NCBI GenBank assembly: GCA_963719165.1
Contig: CAVRAV010000001.1
Location: 1,736,001-1,800,000, forward strand
DNA length: 64,000 nucleotides
From: JAOUEA01 sp963719165
Lineage (GTDB): Bacteria; Actinomycetota; UBA4738; HRBIN12
Reading direction: 5' to 3'
Position numbers and translations under genes: made by a program. Each line of letters begins with the position of its first letter. Position 1 is the first letter of the stretch. Shown here in pieces: positions 59,501 to 64,000 of this stretch. Below the pieces are notes generated by a model. It saw only the letters and a program-made list of their open reading frames with translations, had not been told where the DNA came from and ran no database searches.

Positions 59501-59738
59501 AGGCGGCGAGTCGAGCGCCCTGACGGCCGCCGTGATCGAGCTCGCGGGGATCTTGAACCTCAAGCCCGTGGCCGAAGGCATCGAACGCGCCGACCAGCTG
59601 GACCGGCTCCTCGAGCTGCATTGCGACCTCGGCCAGGGCTTCTTCTTCGCCAAGCCGCTCCCCCCCGAAGACCTGGCCGTCCTGCTCCGCGAGCGCGCGG
59701 ACATGGAGGCCGAAGCGGACGCCCTGGCCCACGGCTAG
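56562..59738 (+). CDS. Membrane GGDEF-EAL cyclic-di-GMP signalling protein
   Basis: A 1058-residue protein. About nine transmembrane helices fill residues 1-310 (YLYLVAAAVASAAYFAAG ... MLFLLVVFRMAGLVR). A GAF-like domain (about 335-475) and a PAS domain (about 490-605, FASLVQNSSDVVTVVDADTS) follow. The diguanylate cyclase domain has DPVTDLANRALFRDRV and intact RLGGDEFAILLED; the phosphodiesterase domain has intact GVEALIRWAHP, NLSARQIARPELV, EITESVMMQD and DDFGTGYSSLNYVRRFPVDI. Both active sites look complete, so synthesis, degradation or switching are all possible. GTG 56562 starts just before the first helix; longer in-frame extensions are antisense to the neighbour. Confidence 0.92.
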   Translation: MRNRAWYLYLVAAAVASAAYFAAGHRSWIFNLIGLSAPLMILVAVKIHRPEHSAPWSWFALGQLLFIIGDLVAYNYGTFHRLLPGVFSLEAGRMPYPSIGDLFSLCLYPCLVAGLILIIRQRGAGRDRGSLIDAAMIAIGVGTLSWVFLISPYVKDMTLSGGVKSFSMGYPVMDMLLFTVAIRLAVGAGRRVPSFHLMLTAIVALFVTDAIYGWLQLHDGYVAGSGLLEIGWISFYVLFGAAALHPSMRHLSDRGDTVDPRVSVGRLFLLGAASLLAPMTLVIQLWRGGPTNLPVVLSATIMLFLLVVFRMAGLVRRQQDSAERERALREAGAALVTATNRDGIHEAAIGATRALAGDDAAIRMCEELGDDDELVVLAASGGVRDVAGVRFRLSDLQSWKRERLLERDAYTVRIYESTLRDPLGLPRDEDGTVMVAPLFIRDELRGLMVVATPEDMPTTVADSIRALSSQVALALESAALTESLLLQQSEKRFASLVQNSSDVVTVVDADTSIRYASPSALRVLGVAPHLLEGTRFIELVHPEDKTRVLSFLTSVGEGDGQPGIMEFRMRCSDGRMLFTETLRTNLVRDPSVHGIVLNTRDISERKAFEQQLSHQAFHDPVTDLANRALFRDRVTHAIERQERDHKPIAVLFMDLDDFKTINDSLSHVAGDRVLREVGDRLRECLRSADTAARLGGDEFAILLEDGGEGIQAVDVADRVMHMLDDPFALEGKEVYVRASIGIAVAEGGERVGDAEELLRNADVAMYMAKEKGKGRYQVFEPAMHDIALKRLELKADMQRALEHGEFVLHYQPVIELQSGRISGVEALIRWAHPVRGTIPPLEFIPLAEETGLIVPIGRWVLQEACRTAVDLNARFATGAGFHMAVNLSARQIARPELVSEVRETLLDTGLDPGALILEITESVMMQDMELSIERLSELKGLGVLLAIDDFGTGYSSLNYVRRFPVDILKVDKSFIDGVSEGGESSALTAAVIELAGILNLKPVAEGIERADQLDRLLELHCDLGQGFFFAKPLPPEDLAVLLRERADMEAEADALAHG

Positions 59739-59794
59739 CGATCCGCCGAGATCTCGTGGCAACCCGCCCTCGAGGCTCTACCATCGTGGCCTTC

Positions 59795-61030
59795 ATGCGC
59801 CGACTCCGCCTCTTCGTCCCCCTGGTGCTCGCGTTGCTGCTGATCGCGCCCTCCGCGGCGGGCTCCGCGGTCCGCTCCTCGGCGCGCCCCCTCCGCGCAG
59901 CGAGCACCGAGCGGCCGAAGTGGATCCAGCGCATCGACGCCGTGGTCGGCGATCTGCCGGTCGGCGTGGTGATCGGCTATCGGGGCGCGACCTGGTACGC
60001 GCATCGCGACTGGGTTGCGCGCGCTCCCGCGTCGAACGAGAAGCTCCTGCTGTCGATGGCGCTCCTCGACCGCTTCCCCGCCAAGACCACCCTGCCAACC
60101 CGCGTGCTCGCTACGTCCAAACCCCAGGACGGCGTGGTGAACGGGGACGTGTGGATCGTCGGCCACGGCGACCCGGAGACCGGCCCCGCGGAGATGGCCG
60201 AGCTCGCGCGGGATATGGTGGCGCGCGGCATCCACAAGGTGAACGGACACGTCATGGGCGCCACCGGCCCGTTCGGACGCGACTGGTTCGCCCCGGGATG
60301 GAAGTCCTACTTCCCCACGTACTACATCGCGCGACCCACGGCGCTCACCTTCCGCGGGAACGAGGATCACCGCGGCCGCAACGTGGACGACCCCGAGCGG
60401 CTCGCCGCGAACGAGCTGACGAAACGGCTGAAGCGCGCGGGCGTCAAGGTCACGCGTAAGCCGGGTCTGGGCACGCCTCCCCGCAAGCTCACCGCGCTCG
60501 CCACCGCGCGCAGCGACACCCTCGCCTCGATCATGCATCGGATGGACCTGTGGTCGCGCAACTTCTCCGCCGAGGTGCTGGGCAAGCTGCTGGGCGCCCG
60601 GGCGGGCGGCCCGCCGGGCACGATCGCGAAAGGCGCCGCGGCCATCGCCCGGTTCGCGCACGCGCACGGGGTCGGCAGCGTGGTCGCACACGACGCCTCG
60701 GGGCTGTCGTATGAGAACCGCATCACCCCCAAGGGCATCGTCCGCCTGCTGTGGGTGGCCGACGCCGCCCCCTGGGGCTCCACCCTGCGCGACCTCCTCG
60801 CTCAGGGCGGGCAGGGCACGCTCGAGGACCGCCTCACCAACGTCGAGGTCCGCGCCAAGACCGGGACGCTCACGGACATCTCGGCGCTCTCGGGTTGGGT
60901 GTGGCTGGATCGGGTGGGTGATTGGGCGGAGTTCTCGATCCTGTCGAGCGGCATCACCAAGACGCGGTCCGTGCAGATCGAGAACAAGATCGTCCGTGCC
61001 GTAAGCGCGAACGCCACCGCGCCGGCTTGA
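59795..61030 (+). CDS. dacB: D-alanyl-D-alanine carboxypeptidase, PBP4 (class C) family
   Basis: A 411-residue exported penicillin-binding protein with signal peptide (LFVPLVLALLLIAPSAAGSA). Active-site motifs: S-x-x-K in APASNEKLLLSMALL, S-x-N in WSRNFSAEVLGKLLG and K-T-G in VRAKTGTLTDISALSGW. Conserved flanks VNGDVWIVGHGDPE and VVAHDASGLSYENRITPKGI identify the PBP4/DacB family. It trims or cleaves peptidoglycan peptides outside the membrane. TACCAT lies 10 nt before the ATG; a GTG three codons upstream overlaps that region and is less likely. Confidence 0.93.
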   Translation: MRRLRLFVPLVLALLLIAPSAAGSAVRSSARPLRAASTERPKWIQRIDAVVGDLPVGVVIGYRGATWYAHRDWVARAPASNEKLLLSMALLDRFPAKTTLPTRVLATSKPQDGVVNGDVWIVGHGDPETGPAEMAELARDMVARGIHKVNGHVMGATGPFGRDWFAPGWKSYFPTYYIARPTALTFRGNEDHRGRNVDDPERLAANELTKRLKRAGVKVTRKPGLGTPPRKLTALATARSDTLASIMHRMDLWSRNFSAEVLGKLLGARAGGPPGTIAKGAAAIARFAHAHGVGSVVAHDASGLSYENRITPKGIVRLLWVADAAPWGSTLRDLLAQGGQGTLEDRLTNVEVRAKTGTLTDISALSGWVWLDRVGDWAEFSILSSGITKTRSVQIENKIVRAVSANATAPA

Positions 61031-61042
61031 GCCCAAAGGCCG

Positions 61043-61573
61043 CTAAAGCTGCGTCGCGTAGCGCACGATCGGTCTGTTCGCGCACTGCACCTGGTGATCG
61101 CCCCGGGCGCCGTCCCACGCCCATCCCTGGCGCTCGTAGAACGCGCGTCCTCGTGCATTGGCCTCCAGGACCCACAGGGTCGCGCGTTCGAACCCGCGCG
61201 ATCGCAGGTCCTCCTGCACCGCCGCCAGCAGCGCGCGGCCGGTCCCCTTGCCCGCCTCCTCCTGGGTGACGTAGAGCGTCAGGACCTCGCCGGTGGTGGG
61301 AGGCGCGTCTTCGTCCCGCGACGCGGCCGTACTCGCGAACCCCACCACGGCGTCGTCTCGCAGGGCCACGGACACTCGGACCGCGTACTCGCTCAGCGCC
61401 GTCGTCCACCGGGCCTCGCTCTCGTCCACCGAGAGCCCATCGAGCAGGTCGTCGGGGAGCAGGCCGCGATAGGCCCAGCGCCAGCTCGCCACCCGCACGG
61501 CGGCGATGGCGCGAGCATCGGCCACCTTCCCCCGCCGGATCGTGACGCCGCCCACGCCGCCCACGCCGCCCAC
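61043..61573 (-). CDS. GNAT-family N-acetyltransferase
   Basis: A protein of about 170-176 residues: TIRRGKVADARAIAAVRVAS, WRWAYRGLLPDDLLDGLSVD, VVGFASTAASRDED, the acetyl-CoA site LYVTQEEAGKGTGRALLAAV and LWVLEANARGRAFYERQGW. This is the RimI-like/YjaB-like small-substrate GNAT group. Three in-frame GTG codons at 61573, 61564 and 61555 arise from a 9-bp repeat; the first has GAGGGG upstream and is used here. The gene lies 8 bases after the cimA stop on the same strand and is probably in the same operon. Confidence 0.88.
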   Translation of the reverse strand: MGGVGGVGGVTIRRGKVADARAIAAVRVASWRWAYRGLLPDDLLDGLSVDESEARWTTALSEYAVRVSVALRDDAVVGFASTAASRDEDAPPTTGEVLTLYVTQEEAGKGTGRALLAAVQEDLRSRGFERATLWVLEANARGRAFYERQGWAWDGARGDHQVQCANRPIVRYATQL

Positions 61574-61581
61574 GCCGCCCC
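61547..61581 (-). repeat. 9-bp repeat carrying three alternative start codons
   Basis: Nearly four copies of GCCGCCCAC (plus strand) read on the minus strand as GTGGGCGGC repeats, each unit adding an in-frame GTG and the residues V-G-G. They occupy the gap between cimA and the GNAT gene and define the variable N-terminus of the latter. Confidence 0.8.
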
Positions 61582-63177
61582 TCAGGCTTCCCGGAGCTCC
61601 CGCGGGTGCAACAGGCCGAACGTGTAGGACTCCACGAGCGCCTCCCACGAGGCCTCGAGGATGTTCTCGCTCACGCCAACGGTGGTCCATTCGCGTTCGC
61701 CGTTGGACGTGTCGATCAGCACCCGAACCACGGCGCCCGTCCCCACGTTCTCATCCAGCACGCGCACGCGGTAGTCCTCCAGCGTCATCTCGTTCAACGC
61801 CGGGTACTCGTTCGCGAGCGCCTTGCGCAGTGCGTTGTCGAGCGCGCCCACGGGCCCCTGGCCCTCGGCGGTCTCGATGTGCCGCTCCCCGTTGGTGATG
61901 ACCTTCACGGTGGCCTCGGCCACGGCGCCCTCGTCCCAGCGCTCCTGCACGAGCGCCTTGTAGCTCTCCACGCGGAAGAAGTCCTGCTCCCACCCGTGCG
62001 CGCGACGCATGAGCAGCTCGAGCGAGGCGTCGGCCACGTCGAAGGTGTACCCGCGCGCCTCGAGGTCCTTCAGCGAGGTGAGGAGCGTGGGCACGTCTTC
62101 GTCGAGGAGCTCGACGGCGAACTCGGTCGCCTTCATGCGGAGCGTGGCCGCACCACCCAGGTCGCTCGCCACCACGCCGCGCCGGTTCCCCACGGACTCG
62201 GGTGGCACGTGTTCGTACGCCTCGGACAGGCGGGCCACCCCGCTCGAGTGCAGGCCCGCCTTGTGGGTGAACGCGTAGCGGCCCGCGTAGGGCTGACGCG
62301 AATCCGGCGCCACGTTCGCGACCTCGGCCACGTAGTGCGCGACCTCGGTGAGGTGCTCCACGGCTCCCGCTGGCAGGCAGTCGACGCCCATCTTCAACAC
62401 GAGGTTCGCCGCGATGGGGATCAGGTCTGCGTTGCCGGTGCGCTCGCCGTAGCCGTTGACCACTCCCTGGACCTGGAAGGCGCCGTGTTCCACCGCGATG
62501 AGGGAGTTGGCCACCGCGCAGCCCGCGTCGTTGTGCACGTGGATGCCCATCCGGGCCGCGACGCGGGCGCGCACCTCCTCCACCACGGTGGCCACGTCGT
62601 TCGGGAGCATGCCCCCGTTCGTGTCGCACAGCACGAGCCGCTCCGCGCCGGCATCCTCGGCCGCCCCCAGCACCCGCATGGCGAAGATCGGGTCGCTTCG
62701 GAAGCCGTCGAAGAAATGCTCGGCATCGAAGAAGACGCGACGGCCCTGCCCCTGCAGGTAGGCCACCGAATCGCTCACCATGGCCACGCCCTCGTCCAGG
62801 TCGGTGCGCAGCGCCTCCGTGACGTGCAGGTCCCACGCCTTGCCCACCAGGCACACGACCTCGGTGCCGGTATCGAGGAGCTCGCGCAGCACGCCGCTGT
62901 CCTGCGCGCGCTCCCCGGCCCTGCGCGTCATGCCGAAGGACGTGAGCGTGGCGTGCTTGAGCGACTCCTTCGTGGCGAGCTTGAAGAACTCCGTGTCGCG
63001 AGGATTCGCGCCGGGCCACCCTCCCTCGATGTACGGGACGCCCAGCTGATCGATCTTGTGCAAGATCCGCAGCCGGTCCTCGATGGAATAGGACAGCCCG
63101 GTCCCCTGCGCACCGTCGCGGAGCGTGGTGTCGTACAGCTCGACCTCGAGCTTGCCGCCGGTTCCCCGGCCGCTCAC
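61582..63177 (-). CDS. cimA: (R)-citramalate synthase
   Basis: A 531-residue DRE-TIM acyltransferase condensing pyruvate and acetyl-CoA to citramalate for isoleucine. Catalytic barrel: VELYDTTLRDGAQGTGLSYS, YIEGGWPGANPRDTEFFK, VSDSVAYLQGQGRRVFFDAE, LVLCDTNGGMLPNDV, the metal ligands in IHVHNDAGCAVANSL and GYGERTGNADL; C-terminal LeuA-like regulatory domain with GALDNALRKAL and LEDYRVRVLDENVGTGAV. Length and the GWPG(A/S)NP motif fit the citramalate synthase branch rather than isopropylmalate or homocitrate synthase. The GTG start overlaps the leuB stop (GTGA). Confidence 0.92.
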   Translation of the reverse strand: MSGRGTGGKLEVELYDTTLRDGAQGTGLSYSIEDRLRILHKIDQLGVPYIEGGWPGANPRDTEFFKLATKESLKHATLTSFGMTRRAGERAQDSGVLRELLDTGTEVVCLVGKAWDLHVTEALRTDLDEGVAMVSDSVAYLQGQGRRVFFDAEHFFDGFRSDPIFAMRVLGAAEDAGAERLVLCDTNGGMLPNDVATVVEEVRARVAARMGIHVHNDAGCAVANSLIAVEHGAFQVQGVVNGYGERTGNADLIPIAANLVLKMGVDCLPAGAVEHLTEVAHYVAEVANVAPDSRQPYAGRYAFTHKAGLHSSGVARLSEAYEHVPPESVGNRRGVVASDLGGAATLRMKATEFAVELLDEDVPTLLTSLKDLEARGYTFDVADASLELLMRRAHGWEQDFFRVESYKALVQERWDEGAVAEATVKVITNGERHIETAEGQGPVGALDNALRKALANEYPALNEMTLEDYRVRVLDENVGTGAVVRVLIDTSNGEREWTTVGVSENILEASWEALVESYTFGLLHPRELREA

Positions 63178-64000
63178 GAGGCGGCCCCTTCCACCACGAG
63201 ATCTCCGACCTCGGAGGTGCTGCATCCCATCTCGCCTGCCCGCATGCTCTTCATCTGCGACGTGGCCGCCCGGATCCCCCGGTCCACGCGGTCGGCCGCG
63301 GTTGCCTCCCCGAGCTGGCGCAGCAGCATCTCCACCGCGCCGATCGCGGCGAGCGGGTTGATCGTGCCCGTGCCGGTGAGGTCGGGCGCCGTTCCGCCGA
63401 TCGGCTCGAACATCGAGACCCCGCTGGGGTTGATGTTGCCGCCTGCGGCGATGCCCATGCCGCCCTGGATCATGGCACCGAGGTCCGTGAGGATGTCGCC
63501 GAACATGTTGTCCGTGACGATCACGTCGAACCGGGCCGGCCGGTCCAAGAAGTAGATGCAGGCGGCGTCCACGTGCACGTAGTCGGTCACGACCTCCGGG
63601 AACTCGGCCGCCAGTTCGTCCATGACGCGCTGGTAGAGGTCGCCTGCGAAGGTCAGCACGTTGGTCTTGTGCACCAGGGTGAGCTTCTTGCGGCGGTGCG
63701 GCTGCGTCGCGAGCTCGAATGCGTAGCGCACGATGCGCTCGACCCCGTGCCTCGTGTTGATCGACTCCTGCACGGCCACCTCGTGCGGCGTGCCCTTGCG
63801 GTGGAACCCGCCCGCGCCCGAGTACAGACCCTCCGAGTTCTCCCGCACCACCACGAAGTTCACGTCCTCCTCCGTGTGGCTCGGCACCAGCGTCTCGACG
63901 CCTGGGTAGCGCACCACCGGACGCAGGTTGACCCATTGGTCCAGCCCGAACCGCACCCTGAGGAGCAGGTCGCGCTCGAGGACGCCGGGCCGCACGCGGG
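63174..64000 (-). CDS. leuB: 3-isopropylmalate dehydrogenase, 5' part outside the window
   Basis: The visible 275 residues cover most of a decarboxylating dehydrogenase: LRPVVRYPGVETL, VVVRENSEGLYSGAGG, TLVHKTNVLTFAGDLYQRVM, the catalytic-Asp region VDAACIYFLDRPARFDVIVT, NMFGDILTDLGAMIQGGMG and the NAD loop MFEPIGGTAPDLTGTGTINP. The first about 85 residues lie beyond position 64000, so no start is given. It oxidises 3-isopropylmalate (leucine) and can also oxidise 3-methylmalate from the citramalate route made by the coupled CimA. The stop overlaps the cimA start. Confidence 0.92.
   Translation of the reverse strand, partial: RVRPGVLERDLLLRVRFGLDQWVNLRPVVRYPGVETLVPSHTEEDVNFVVVRENSEGLYSGAGGFHRKGTPHEVAVQESINTRHGVERIVRYAFELATQPHRRKKLTLVHKTNVLTFAGDLYQRVMDELAAEFPEVVTDYVHVDAACIYFLDRPARFDVIVTDNMFGDILTDLGAMIQGGMGIAAGGNINPSGVSMFEPIGGTAPDLTGTGTINPLAAIGAVEMLLRQLGEATAADRVDRGIRAATSQMKSMRAGEMGCSTSEVGDLVVEGAAS

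Overview
The window is very GC-rich, with G or C at nearly every third codon position, and gene-dense on both strands. It has many GTG starts and many ATGA/GTGA stop-start overlaps. Gene content (GerW/YtfJ-like protein, 180-kDa-type NAD-glutamate dehydrogenase, OtsA/OtsB plus a HAD-GH65 enzyme, LigD-type polymerase domain, F420/FMN split-barrel protein, citramalate synthase) points to an Actinomycetota chromosome, probably an uncultured or deep-branching lineage. I see no phage, plasmid, insertion sequence, CRISPR array, rRNA or intact tRNA gene. A striking property is that at least sixteen genes have a TANNNT -10 box ending 6-8 nt before the start codon and no leader, so leaderless transcription is common here.

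Layout. 0-13.9 kb: secreted RCC1-repeat protein; a flavin monooxygenase between two degenerate tRNA-3'-end-like repeats; a secreted protein; a PAP2-kinase membrane fusion; an HtrA protease; a LigD polymerase domain with a small coupled ORF; GerW-like protein; split-barrel flavoprotein; membrane protein; K+ channel; GNAT; AraC-DinB regulator; small proteins. 14-22 kb: a divergent leucine/isovalerate catabolic locus (acyl-CoA dehydrogenase in one frame with an acyl-CoA synthetase on the minus strand; methylcrotonyl-CoA carboxylase beta, enoyl-CoA hydratase, carboxylase alpha and HMG-CoA lyase on the plus strand, all overlapping). 22-28 kb: ROK kinase, quinone oxidoreductase, a threonine aldolase remnant, CRP-like sensor, and a coupled aminotransferase-arginine deiminase pair. 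28-34 kb: trehalose block (HAD-GH65, otsB, otsA). 34-44 kb: MFS transporter, metallo-hydrolases, serine hydrolase, CAP protein, giant NAD-glutamate dehydrogenase. 44-54 kb: secreted lysozyme-like protein, homocysteine methyltransferase/MTHFR, paired secreted Cys-containing proteins, OsmC, a receiver-domain protein with a Gly/His/Asp repeat tail, a DDAH-like hydrolase, and an unusual UspA-UspA-Rieske protein flanked by two paralogous four-helix membrane proteins. 53.5-64 kb: serC, VOC protein, GSA-type aminotransferase, GGDEF-EAL protein, PBP4-type carboxypeptidase, GNAT, cimA and the 3' part of leuB.

Quality caveat: at least seven genes carry a single-base frameshift (often in G/C runs) in otherwise well-conserved frames, plus a probable compensating pair in an eighth. 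This pattern looks more like long-read consensus indels than biological decay, and it also creates one false giant ORF at 48.7-51.1 kb. Affected genes are given as whole loci with the likely break noted.

How the genes work together: the leucine locus takes isovaleryl-CoA through to acetyl-CoA and acetoacetate, which the linked synthetase could re-activate. The trehalose block has both synthesis and breakdown functions. The cimA-leuB pair makes 2-oxobutyrate for isoleucine by the citramalate route. Several secreted or envelope proteins (HtrA, PBP4, lysozyme-like, CAP, RCC1) indicate a free-living cell with a conventional peptidoglycan wall.
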